Under the pieces are notes generated by a model. It made no database searches, was not told where the DNA came from, and saw only the letters and a list, made by a program, of their open reading frames with translations. This document shows, piece by piece, positions 54,222 to 64,000 of a stretch of 64,000 bases of DNA (positions are counted from its first letter, which is position 1; every line of letters starts with the position of its first letter). The position numbers were made by a program, and so were the translations under genes. This DNA is from Siphonodentalium dalli (lineage: Eukaryota; Mollusca; Scaphopoda; Gadilida; Siphonodentaliidae). The DNA lies in assembly GCA_032622095.1 (NCBI GenBank), contig CP136069.1, forward strand, positions 8,200,036 to 8,264,035. The letters are read 5' to 3'.

Positions 54222-54322
54222 CTCTGCATGTCATCTGGGCATGTTAGTTTCTACATGTAATAATGAAATCCATGATGGCCCGCAACAACATCCAATGTTT
54301 TGAGGGTGCTTTCTTCATTTAA

Positions 54323-54719
54323 CCCTTTACCCAACAGAACGGCCCTGTGCCAATGCATTCTCTTATATATGCGAGTCGACCATAGGTCGCCTCGCATATA
54401 TAAGAGAATATTATGCATTGGCTTAACACATTAAAAATTATAAAATTATTAAAGAATGTAAGAAAAAATGGTAAAAAGTGTTAAAAAAAGATTTTTTTTA
54501 GGCCAATGCATTCTCTTATATATGCGAGGCGACCTATGGTCGACTCGCATATATAAGAGAATGCATTGGCACAGGGCATAACTGTAACTATCACAATGTG
54601 GTCAAGGAGCCGGTTCCAATGATATCCATCTTTGTATGGTTCTATTGAGACAGACCGAAGATATTTTAGGCTGTTGAAACTTTATTTGGCCGGTTTTGGC
54701 CGGTTTGTTGGGTAAAGGG
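54323..54719 (-). mobile_element. TTAA-A MITE
   Basis: TTAA at 54319-54322 and 54720-54723. PALs at 54349-54422 (extra tatt in the right arm) and 54502-54570. Confidence 0.9.
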
Positions 54720-54858
54720 TTAATAATGTAATCCACAGGGACCAACCAGCCAAGAGGGTGACATTGAAGACATCTTCTCTATAAAATGTGCCACTTCTCC
54801 CAATATTATCCCAGGGAGAAGTGACTTTTCTCTCATATACCAGTAGGCAGTATGTATA

Positions 54859-55055
54859 CAGTAATGCCCTAAGTAATCGACTCCTTAATCACAGCAAAAT
54901 TATGGGTAACTTTTCAGGATTTGGTTGGAAATATGGCATGTTGCCATTCATCGGAAAGCTTTGCGATGGCAGCAAGCCATATTTCCAACTAAATCCTGAA
55001 AAGTTACCCATAATTCTGCTGTGGTTAAGGAGTCCAGTTACTTAGGGCATTACTG
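54859..55055. mobile_element. TA-B
   Basis: TA on both sides; CAGTAATGCCCTAAGTAATC to GGGCATTACTG. Both arms carry ggttggaaat/atttccaact, a shared variant. Confidence 0.9.
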
Positions 55056-55117
55056 TATATGCCAACATCATACATGTACATTGTAATTGAAATGTATTCA
55101 CTGATTATAACAATTTA

Positions 55118-55313
55118 CAGTAATGTCAGGTAATGTCCTAAATAATCGACCCCTAAACCACAGCATAATTATGTGAAATTTTTAAGGATTTAGTCTGAAA
55201 TATGGCTTGTTACCATTCATCAGAAATTCTCACCGAGATCTTTCCAATGAATGGCAGCAAGCCATATTTCCAACTAAATCCTGAAATATTTCCCATAATT
55301 CTGCTGTGGTTAA
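55118..55313. mobile_element. TA-B, right tip replaced by satellite
   Basis: CAGTAATGTCAGGTAATGTC, left arm, turn, and right arm to tctgctgtggttaaa, where the 42-bp array begins. Confidence 0.8.
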
Positions 55314-55314
55314 A

Positions 55315-56155
55315 TCCGTCTTGGTAATTATAATCCATATTAAAGCAATAGAGTTATCACTCTTGTTAATTAAAATCCATGTTAAATCAATAGAGTTATC
55401 CTTCTTGGTAAGTATAATCCATATTAAAGCAATAGAGTTATCCTTCTTGGTAATTATAATCCATATTAAAGGAATAGAGTTATCCTTCTTGGTAATTATA
55501 ATTCATATTAAATCAATAGAGTTATCCTTCTTGGTAATTATAATTCATATTAAATCAATAGGGTTATCCTTCTTGGTAATTAGAATCCATATTAAATCTA
55601 TAGAGTTATCCTTCTTGGTAATTATAATCCATATTAAAGCAATGGGGTTATCCTTCTTGGTAATTATAATCCATATTAAATCTATAGAGTTATCCTTCTT
55701 GGTAATTATAATCCATATTAAAGCAATAGAGTTATCATTCTTGGTAATTAGAATCCATATTAAATCAATAGAGTTATCCTTCTTGGTAAATATAATCCAT
55801 ATTAAAGCAATAGTTATCCTTCTTGGTAATTAGAATTCATATTAAATCAATAGAGTTATCCTTCTTGGTAATTAGAATCCATATTAAATCAATAGAGTTA
55901 TCCTTCTTGGTAATTAGAATCCATACTAAACTTTCTGACTGCAGGTATATTATGACTGAATGAGTTATCCTTCTTGGTAATTAGAATCCATATTAAATCA
56001 ATAGAGTTATCCTTCTTGGTAATTATAATCCATATTAAAGCAATAGAGTTATCCTTCTTGGTAATTAGAATTCATATTAAATCAATAGAGTTATCCTTCT
56101 TGGTAATTAGAATCCATACAAAACTTTCCGACTGCAGGTATATTATGACTGAATG
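55315..56155. repeat. 42-bp satellite, about 18 copies, with duplicated border
   Basis: ccttcttggtaattataatc, catattaaagcaatagagtt and at form the unit; variants are attaga/attata and aaagca/aaatca. The border sequence ctgcaggtatattatgactg ends the array at about 56116-56155 and also occurs inside it at 55921-55962, so the last 190 bp have been duplicated as a block. The 175-codon ORF (SFLVIIIHIKAIEL repeated) is the array read in one frame, since 42 is a multiple of 3. Confidence 0.9.
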
Positions 56156-56309
56156 TGAAGTCTCTCAGTTCAATGTGGATATGAATTGTTGTGTCGATAT
56201 ATAAGACTTTTTGCAAAAAGTGGGCTAGTTGTGGGAATCCAAGAAAAACCTCAGTCGATCGGGTTCCACCAGTTCCATCATGCATATGAAAGGCTCAATT
56301 TTTTTTTTT

Positions 56310-56785
56310 TTACTGACTGTCAAAATGGCAGGCACCAAATGGATGGTGTTGGTCATTTCAAAATGGTGGCTGTCAAAAATCAGATGTACTGTATCAGACA
56401 GTATTTAAATTTTCAATTGACTTATTATTCGTCAATGATGCACACATTTTAGTTAGTGTCCACCCAGGAAAAACCAATGTTATTTTTGTTTTCAAAAGTT
56501 CAAAACTTCCATTACGTTGATTAATAATAAATACACATGCTATTCACAAACAACATAAAATTATGTTGTTTGTGAATAGCATGTGTATTTTATATTCACT
56601 CCGAATTGATCTGAAATTTAAAAAGATTTATTTTTTACTTTCACTGTCTGATTTGGCCAGTACAGCAGCTCCTTGGACGTACCCAAACAGATACAGATTG
56701 TTTAAAAATATGCATTGGACGAAATGTCCGACAGATACAGAAGTGCACTGGACATAAGCTATTTTTCGTCGGACAATGAGCCATG
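56310..56785. repeat. Dispersed repeat Q, copy 2
   Basis: Partner of 46688-47125. Differs by a perfect palindrome at 56529-56590 that the other copy lacks. Confidence 0.8.
56529..56590. repeat. Perfect 30-bp inverted repeat, 2-nt loop
   Basis: aaatacacatgctattcaca then aacaacataa, loop aa, then the exact complement. Every base pairs. Confidence 0.9.
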
Positions 56786-56911
56786 TGCATATGTTTTTCC
56801 GATTTCTCCTAACCCCATGACATGGATCATACTTTCCATTAAAATTTTAGACTGAGTCTATGTCTTCCATAGCAACTTCTTGACATAGATTCTATTTCTT
56901 TTATCTCACCT

Positions 56912-57512
56912 GAGACAAAGTCTCCAGTGGAGCTTTCGTCATCACTTCTCGTCCGTCGTCCATCCATCTGTCTGGTCATCCGTCCGTGTTTACTAATGTG
57001 ACTACTTTTGTGGCTAAGATTGTGTGAAATGGATATTTATACTTGTGCATAACTTCCGTTGCGTGGCTAGCCACGTAACAGCTTTCAGATGGACATTCAA
57101 AAATGATCTATTTGGCCTAATCAGCTTAATTTAATTTTGTAGTCACTCAAAATTTGGAAACAAAAAGTCCATAGATTTAGACATCCATGACCTGTCAATA
57201 GGAGATATCGGACACTGATGGACATTTATGTGGCTAGCCACCCAATCACAGACCTGTCAGTTTCTCATTCCACTGTCCCAGTAGCTGTGTGCAAGTTTTT
57301 GAGTTTTAATCAGCTTCTTCTGCTATAATTCCAACATGTTATGAATCCATAATCTGGAGTTTTATCACTATCTACTACTTGATAGCCACATAAAATTTTA
57401 TGGCTACTTGAGAAGCCACATAAAAACTAAAGCCACATTACCATTTCTAGCCACATAGGTCGGAGCCACATATCTACCCATTTGTTCGTCCGTCCGTCCA
57501 TCCGTCCGTCCG
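56912..57512. repeat. Dispersed repeat with CCGTC runs and 'agccacat' words
   Basis: tatctcacctgagacaaagt and cgtccgtcgtccatccat start the unit. gtggctagccac occurs at 57062 and 57230 and agccacat several times to 57470. A second CCGTCCGTC run is at 57490-57512. Confidence 0.6.
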
Positions 57513-59200
57513 TCAACAATTCTTTAAACATCTTCTCCTCTGGAACCATAAGACCGAATGGGTTCATATTTGGTGTGGATATTCCCTAGGTGACTCTCAT
57601 TCAGATTTGTTCAAAATGAGGTCACTGGGTTAAATAGTTGCGAAGCCAGGGCCATAACTCTTTCCCACCATAGTAATTCTTTTAAACATCTTCAGAACGA
57701 TAAGACCGAATGGTTTCATATTTGGTGTGGATGTTCCCTATGTGACTCACATTCAGATTTGTTCAAATTTCACTTGGTGAAATAGTTGCGAAGCCAGGGC
57801 CATAACTCTTTCCCTCCATAGTAATTCTTAAAATGACTTCTTCTCAAATACCATTAGGCCAAATGGGTTCATATTTGGTATGAAGGATCCTTGGGTGACT
57901 GGGGTTCAGATTTGTTCAAATCAGGTCACTGGGTCAAATGTGGGTGGGGCCAGGGACATAACTCCAAATTGTTTTTGTTTGTTTGTAGATTAAACTCTTT
58001 AATAAAAAAAAAATATATATTATATATTAAAAAATAAAAGAATATTTAAAAAAAAATGTGATTGTTTTTTATTAAAAATATTTAAAAAAAGAAAAGAAAA
58101 CATTTGTATTTAACTCCATTGTCAATTATATATATATTTTGTTTAACATTTTTTGAAAATTGAAAAACTAATGCCATTACATTTTACAAGGTTGTGCCCC
58201 CTGGCCCTTCACTCAAGTTCACTGCTTCTGCCACCCAGTCCCAAAAAATAATATCTACTAAAATTCTTGACAGAATCATTAATAAGAAGCATTTACTTTG
58301 GCTCTAACTGTATGCGGGGTATGCCTACACATGTCAAGTGAAATCTGACATTTTTATAAACATTCCCTGGAGATTTGCTAGAGGTCATTAATTCCCAATT
58401 ACAACAACAATCTATCATATGTATTGTTCAAATCTTTCAACAGGACATTTAACACTCCCACATCCACCATCTCACTAGAACATATTTGGCAAACTTGAAA
58501 AGTGTCCTTTGAAAGAACCTGACCAGCTATATTTAGCTCATATTTAATATTGAGGCTCCTTTGGTGATTGGGATTCAGATTTGTTCAATCAGGGTCACCA
58601 GGTCAAGCAGCAAGACCAGCTACATTACTCTTTCTCTCCATAGTAATTCATGATATGTCTTCTATGCAAGAACCAAATGGCCTATTTTGCTTATATTTGG
58701 TATGAAATTACCTTGGGTGACAGATTTGTGAAAATGGGATCACAAAGTCAAATAAGGGCAGAGCCAGAGACATAAATATAGTAATTCTTAAAATATGTTT
58801 GCAAGAATTAGTTGGCTTATTTAGCATGGAATGTTGTTGTTTGACTGCAATTCAGATTTTTTTTAATGGGGTCACCTGGTCAAATAGGGGCCAAGTGAAG
58901 GACAGTTTCCCTCTTAATTTGCTTCCTTCAAAAGGACCATCAGGTCTATTTTACTGATATTTAGTATGAAGGGTTCTGGGATTCTGGGATTCAAATTTAT
59001 TCAGATGGGGTCACCAGGTTAAATAGGGTGGGACCAGGGACATAACTATATGTCTCTATAGTAATTCTTAAAATGTCTTCTCAAGAGAGGTTGGACTATT
59101 TAGCTTACATATAGTATGGAGGATCCTTTAGTGACTGAGATTCAGATTTGTTAAAATGAGGTCAACCTGTCAATAAATGGCGGGGCTATGGGGACTCCGG
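57513..59200. repeat. Degenerate tandem repeat, about 165 bp
   Basis: Each unit has gttcatatttggtgtgga, ggtgactctcattcagattt, gttcaaaatgaggtcactgg and gggccataactct. About ten units of decreasing similarity, interrupted by AT-rich sequence at 57980-58170. Stops are frequent; not coding. Confidence 0.8.
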
Positions 59201-59689
59201 GAGTTAACACTTTTGTGTCTAATAAAATTGAAATACCAAATTCATTAAAACATCTACCTTGGAACCACCTGACTGATTAATCTGACATACATGTATGGTT
59301 TTTGGGTCCATGGATAATTGGGCTTCAAACATGTCGAAATTGTTTTATAAAAAGGCGCTTGAGAGATTGGAAATTTCCAACAATTGAGAAAGTTTGAGGT
59401 GTCGGTTGTGAAATTCCAGCCTAAGATTTGGGAGTCTGAAGCCCGGTCGGGAGGGGACTTGTTGAGCTGGAGGAGGGGGGTGATCAGTAGTTTACAGTTG
59501 GTAATTTCAAAGTGGATTTTCAACAATCTACGTACGTGAATTCTCTCTAGCCACATATACTGTTTAGATCTACTTCTTTTAAAGTGATTATGAAAAGTTC
59601 TGACTGTTGTGGTCTCCAGAGTCCCAGTCTTATCAGTCATTGCAGTCTGGTGAGCAACCCCACAGTCATTGACTGTCTTGTTTAGTTTA

Positions 59690-59822
59690 GTTTCTCTTAT
59701 TCCCAAATTGGCAGATGACACATTGCATAATCAAGGTTCCCCAACTTCCCAATGGGTGTAGATCATAATATTCACCATTTGGAAACTTCAATCTGAGTCT
59801 ACATCTCCTATAGTATTATTAT
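59690..59822. mobile_element. hAT-D centre fragment
   Basis: tcccaaattggcagatgaca to caatctgagtctacatctcc, the D centre without ends. Confidence 0.75.
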
Positions 59823-59857
59823 CATTTTAATGGAATGCATTAGGGAGGTTAACCCTT

Positions 59858-60730
59858 CAAGCCTTGAAATAGTGTGTCTGTCATCTGCAGAATGAGGTCC
59901 CCAGAGGTCGAATTTAGTGATGCTATTCCGCATAGTGGGCTAGCATCACTAAATTCACCATCTGGGGGTCTCATTCTGCTTATAGGCCTCATCTTTTCTG
60001 TAAAGTTTCTTTATTAACAAATTTCTATAGAAACTTCTACACAGATTCTATTTCTTTTTTAGGTTAGTTTCTCAATGTCCCCAAATTGGCAGACGACACA
60101 TTGCATAATTGAGGTTCTCGTTTTATAGAGCCCATATACAGAATGAGCAGGTGATGCCACAGTGTCCTGGGCCCACAAACAAGGTACCCCGCCTTGCTCA
60201 CCGGAAGCTTATATTATGCTAATGATGAACAGACAGTCTGCCGTAGGAGCAGTTTTAGCCAGTCAAAAATAAAATTAGTGTAAATAAAATTGTAGAGAAT
60301 CCTGAATATCATGAATTGATTACACGATGGTATACACTTACAAAGCCCAAAATTTACAACTATAAATTCAACAACAGTCGTAGTCAGGTTATATTGTTTA
60401 CATAAACATCGGAGGTGCCCTTGTTGTTAGCGGGAGTTATCGGAATCCACCGAGATCGCATCGGGCGCATACATTCCTATATTTTACATATTACCGCGTT
60501 ATCATATGCGTATTTTACATATTAAATATAGTATACATGTACATTACAATATTCACAATTTGGGAACTTAAATCTGAGTCTAGATCTTACATAGTAGATG
60601 AGACCGACGCAGAATGAGGTCCCCAGAGGGTGAATTTGGTGATGCTAGCCCGCTATGCGGGATAGCATCACTAAATTCACCCTCTGGGGACCTCATTCTG
60701 CAAATGACAGGCACACTTAACTCAGACTTG
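59858..60730. mobile_element. hAT-D, long form with a foreign insert
   Basis: CAAGCCTTGAAATAGTG, left hairpin and centre to about 60119, then right part from about 60540 (acattacaatattcacaatt) to cttaactcagacttg. The 420-bp insert between shows no clear ends. Confidence 0.8.
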
Positions 60731-61430
60731 CGATCAATGACCAAAACAAAAATTCAGTCAATTGGAATCATTACAGTGACATTTCCCCATATGGGATCAA
60801 ATTCAGTATCGGCTGTAAAAACTCTGCTACTGTCTAGACACTGAACAAACGGCAGTGTCTCCTTCCAGGTTACAATACACCAAATACAAATTAGTAGAGT
60901 GATTTCCCCTGGCACTACCAAGCTAGGATCAGCATAAAAAAAATTCTGGCAGCTGAATGGTCAATGATACATGGATGAAAAGTGTACGAAAAAATGCACA
61001 AAGGTGTTTCCCGTCGAGAAACATCAAATATAGCCACATGGTGAACGGTTATGGCTGTGCAAATGGCGAATAATTTATGGGAGGTGTTTGTGTCAATGTC
61101 ATTTTTTCCTCAGATTTAAGGGTAGTGTGACGTTTGTCAAGCTGCAGTGTGATCCACCACGTTTACAAGTACTTTTGGGCACATTTCCGTGTGTCTTAAA
61201 GGACGTTCTTTAATTTTAAATACTCGTGCAGGGTCAAAGCTTTCCTGCGAATACAGGCCAGCGGGATTTGTTAACACTGAGGCCTATGTAAATCATTTGG
61301 TGTATTGTAACCTATTCCAGTGCCATGCAGCGCTCTGTGTAGATTGGTGCTAGGGTACTACTCTTGTATTGGTTGATAGTATGCATGTGTAAGTGTAAAT
61401 ATATATGTTTCAGAGTGACGATAGCTACAG
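60731..61430. other. No gene recognised
   Basis: 700 bp with no repeat match or long ORF. Confidence 0.45.
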
Positions 61431-61524
61431 TAATGCCCTAATTAACCCATATGGTGCCCCTCACAGACAGGAGCAGACGACAGTCAGTAATAGATCCTTC
61501 TATATATGTGGGGCTCTCTATGGG
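61431..61524. mobile_element. TA-B tip with a TTAA-H insertion
   Basis: acagtaatgccctaa then TTAA (61442-61445) and CCCATATGGTGCCCC to ggggctctctatggg, H type. The right TTAA is altered (agTTAG) and the rest of B is missing. Confidence 0.65.
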
Positions 61525-61562
61525 AGTTAGCCATATATAGTACAGATTCATAGGATGATGTA

Positions 61563-62050
61563 CAGTAATGCCCTAAGTAATCGACCTCTTAACCCTTTAC
61601 CCAACAAACCGGCCAAAACCGGCCAAATAAAGCTTCAACAGCCTAAAATATCTTCGGTCTGTCTCAATAACACCATACAAATATGGATATCATTGGAACC
61701 GGCTCATTGACCACATTGTGATGGTTATAGTTACGCCCTGTGCCAATGCATTCTCTTATATATGCGAGTCGACCATAGGTCGCCTCGCATATATAAGAGA
61801 ATGCATTGGCCTAAAAACAATTTATAATATTTTTCTACATTCTTTGACAATTTTATCATTTTTAATATGTGTTAAGCCAATGCATTCTCTTATATATGCG
61901 AGGCGACCTATGGTCGACTCGCATATATAAGAGAATGCATTGGCACAGGGCCGTTCTGTTGGGTAAAGGGTTAACCAAAGCAGAATTATGGGTAACTTTT
62001 CAGGATTTAGTCGGAAATATGGCTTGTTGCCATTCATCAGAAAGCTCTCA
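61563..62050. mobile_element. TA-B left arm split by TTAA-A
   Basis: CAGTAATGCCCTAAGTAATC to cgacctcTTAA, insertion, then TTAAccaaagcagaattatgg to the turn (aaagctctca). The right arm is absent. Confidence 0.9.
61593..61970 (+). mobile_element. TTAA-A MITE nested in TA-B
   Basis: TTAA at 61589-61592 and 61971-61974. PALs at 61742-61810 and 61876-61944. Intact B copies such as 62420-62632 give the empty site. Confidence 0.95.
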
Positions 62051-62419
62051 ACTAGACAGGCCTGAAATGTTTATGTCTATACTTATACATACCCTGTTAA
62101 GCAGGTAACTCTATCTACATATCTACAGCGTACTGGAAGCTTACGCCCCGAAGGGAGGAATTTAAACAGGAATTTTGCCATTCACCTGTTGATCGTTGCC
62201 CACAGTAGGGTTCTTTAACGTGCACACATTGTTGTACACGGGACAGCCATTAACGTCCCCACCCGATGGGACGGCGTGATCAAACCATGCAGTGTCATCC
62301 CTGTACATAACACCAGGCGGGAGAGGATTATACCGCTTAACTAGTAATTTTGGAGCATTAATTCGGATTATGCATCATTATGGATAAAGAATGAAACTTG
62401 GTCCAGTTCATAACATGTA
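62051..62419. other. GC-richer unidentified segment
   Basis: 62110-62345 (cttacgccccgaagggagga, gggttctttaacgtgcacac, acgtccccacccgatgggac) looks unlike its surroundings and has the feel of a dispersed conserved repeat. I cannot name it. Confidence 0.35.
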
Positions 62420-62632
62420 CAGTAATGCCCTAAGTAATCGACCTCTTAACCAAAGCAGAATTATGGGTAACTTTTCAGGATTTAGTCGGAAATATGGCTT
62501 GTTCCCATTCATCGGAAAGCTCTCGGCGAGAGCTTTCCGATGAATGGCAACAAGCCATATTTCCGACTAAATCCTGAAAAGTTACCCACAATTCTGCTTT
62601 GGTTAAGAGGTCGATTACTTAGGGCATTACTG
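62420..62632. mobile_element. TA-B, full-length reference copy
   Basis: 213 bp, TA on both sides, CAGTAATGCCCTAAGTAATC to GGGCATTACTG. Both arms carry cctctt/aagagg and caaagcag/ctgctttg. Turn at aaagctctcggcgagagctt. Confidence 0.95.
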
Positions 62633-62964
62633 TATTTGGTACTTTATGTGAGACAGCCTTTTAGTACATGTAATTGGTGATGTCCTGCTATAAACACACG
62701 ATGCTGAACTAAACACAGCTTTTATTTGACCATTTCATTGTTTTTTTCCTAGTCTATGTTTGCAATAAAACTGGACACGCATACCAGTGCACAACATTCC
62801 AGCTGAAAGCAGTACATATGTCACTTAAGGTGACAACCTTTCTGGCAATTGGCCACGGCATTGTCATACTTCAATCTCAATATAAATTTTATCCCAAACA
62901 TTAAACCTGGTATAATCTATTAGTGGTGTCAAACAGACTTTACGGTTTGGATGTATACAGAATG
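62633..62964. other. No gene recognised
   Basis: No ORF or repeat match seen. Confidence 0.4.
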
Positions 62965-63390
62965 TGTAGATCGTGCCATGAATCTCTGCTCTGGATAACG
63001 CCCATAGAGATCATATTCCACCAGTACAAAACCTTGGAACTTTTTAAAGTTTTTTGACAGGGAACCTCATAAAGTCGAAAATATTATGTGGGGAATATAT
63101 ATATTTCTTAGTCATTGTCTGTAATGTAATTCACTGTTTGTGAAGATCCCAAATCAAAATTTCACGATTTAAGTGAATTTGTGAGTGATTTTGCTTTGCT
63201 TCACTTGCAATTATGGAATTTTTCCGGGGCAATTAATTAAGGAACAGATAATAACCAACAAATACATTCCCGGCGTTTTTTTTTACTTTATAAAGTTCCC
63301 GGTCAAGACTTCAAAAAGTTCCAAGGTTTTCTACTGTTGGAACATGATCTCTACGGGCGCTAGCCAGAGTAGAGATTCATGGCATGATTT
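62965..63390. mobile_element. Fold-back F, about 150-bp arms
   Basis: Left gtgccatgaatctctgctct, tagagatcatattccacca and aaaaccttggaacttttt are mirrored on the right by aaaagttccaaggtttt, tggaacatgatctcta and agagtagagattcatggcat. Centre around 63130-63230. One arm recurs at 6430-6690. Confidence 0.8.
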
Positions 63391-63526
63391 ACATAATGTG
63401 CAGCTAGCACTATAGCTTAACATGATATTCAGCATCTCTTGGGTAAGCCTCTGCTGAGCCAAATAGATGCCAAGTCCCCCCCCACCCAGAGTGGAGAATT
63501 AATTCTTAGAGAGGAAAGTAACATTT

Positions 63527-64000
63527 TTAGCTCAACTTTACTTTGTAAAATTTGAGCCATTGCCATGGCTTGTTATCCGTCATCCGGTTGTGTGTGTATG
63601 CATGTGTGTATTAGGGTGTGTGCGTCTGTGTCTGTCAACAATTTCCTTTAGCATGGGCTACAGGTCGTATCATTGGTTGGATCATTATGAAATTTGTCAA
63701 AGCTGTTGACATTTAGATGGCAACGAGTCAATTTCGCATCATTCGGCCAAAAAACGTGGCCACCTGCAGCAATCTTGGATTTCAAAATTCAGTCCATTAG
63801 CACGGGTTAATATTGACATGTAGATGGGAAACGATTCATTTTGGGGTCATTCGGCCATAAAACATGGCCGCCGGCAGCCATCTTGGATTTTACTCTTTGC
63901 ATGATCAAATCCTTTGGCATGGGATACAAAACGTACCTTTTGTCGGATCATTATGAAAACATTGACATGTAGATGGGAACAAATCATTTTGGGGTCATTC
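63527..64000 (+). mobile_element. Second copy of the 1142-type repeat, cut by window end
   Basis: ttagctcaactttactttgt, then cgtctgtgtctgtcaacaat and gacatgtagatgggaa units as in 1142-1992. The right end lies outside the window. Confidence 0.75.

Noticed and set aside
55306-55833. 175-codon ORF of repeated SFLVIIIHIKAIEL
   Set aside because: A direct consequence of a 42-bp satellite whose unit length is a multiple of three; no start context or splice signals.
59254-59721. 155-codon minus ORF
   Set aside because: Its first 16 or so residues come from a hAT-D fragment and the rest has no motif or splice context.
4292-62037. Many ORFs reading CANAFSYICESTIGRLAYIRECIGL or its other-str
   Set aside because: These are the PAL hairpin translated; the same peptide appears wherever PAL occurs, on either strand.

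Overview
This window looks like a stretch of animal nuclear DNA packed with repeats. AT-rich DNA, hundreds of base pairs between any codable stretches, exon-like islands with GT..AG borders, non-LTR retrotransposon tails, minisatellites and nested MITEs all point to a eukaryote. Several dispersed repeats (stretches with CCGTCCGTC runs, the TTGACC repeat, and the 'cagatttgttcaaa' tandem repeat) resemble repeats I remember from bivalve and gastropod genomes, so a marine mollusc or another lophotrochozoan is my best guess. That guess comes from memory, not from a search. I see no rRNA, tRNA, CRISPR array or intact host gene. The only host-like coding trace is one small exon candidate at 23993-24081.

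Family names used below are mine. TTAA-A, -C, -H, -I and -J are elements flanked by TTAA on both sides, with ends starting CCCTTTACCCAACA (A), CCCTTTGAGTGCCAGG (C), CCCAYA (H), CCCTTTCATGACGGGAG (I) and CACGTTGARTGC (J); TTAA target duplication is the hallmark of the piggyBac superfamily. A, C and I share a 69-bp hairpin module called PAL, with outer arms GCCAATGCATTCTCTTATAT and its complement. TA-B is a fold-back element of up to about 215 bp with ends CAGTAATGCCCTAA and TA target duplications (Tc1/mariner type). hAT-D is a fold-back element of 150-460 bp with ends CAAGCCTGAGTTTAGTGTG and 8-9 bp target duplications.

Layout. 1-9.9 kb: A, B, C and D elements, a large tandem repeat element and two tandem arrays. 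9.93-18.92 kb: one A element split by an 8.6-kb terminal-inverted-repeat transposon, here called X. X carries a decayed gene with a recognisable N-terminal basic region, in-frame tandem repeats and a C-terminal W/P-rich domain. 19-29 kb: more A, B and D elements, a 68-bp satellite with an A element inside it, and the 3' end of a LINE broken by a TTAA insertion. 29.4-36.5 kb: a 19-copy 26-bp satellite, a second LINE 3' end, a 933-bp element with 9-bp target duplications, and a 42-bp satellite. 36.7-50 kb: paralogous repeat pairs, a hAT MITE, several long fold-backs and the 864-bp TTAA-J element. 50-64 kb: a 1.1-kb inverted duplication, another 42-bp satellite, degenerate 165-bp tandem repeats, more MITEs, and a fold-back near the right end.

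Nothing here works as an operon. The order of nesting (A inside satellite, A and C inside B, B inside I, X inside A, M inside A, A inside a LINE) gives a relative history of the transposition waves, with X and the M element among the late arrivals.
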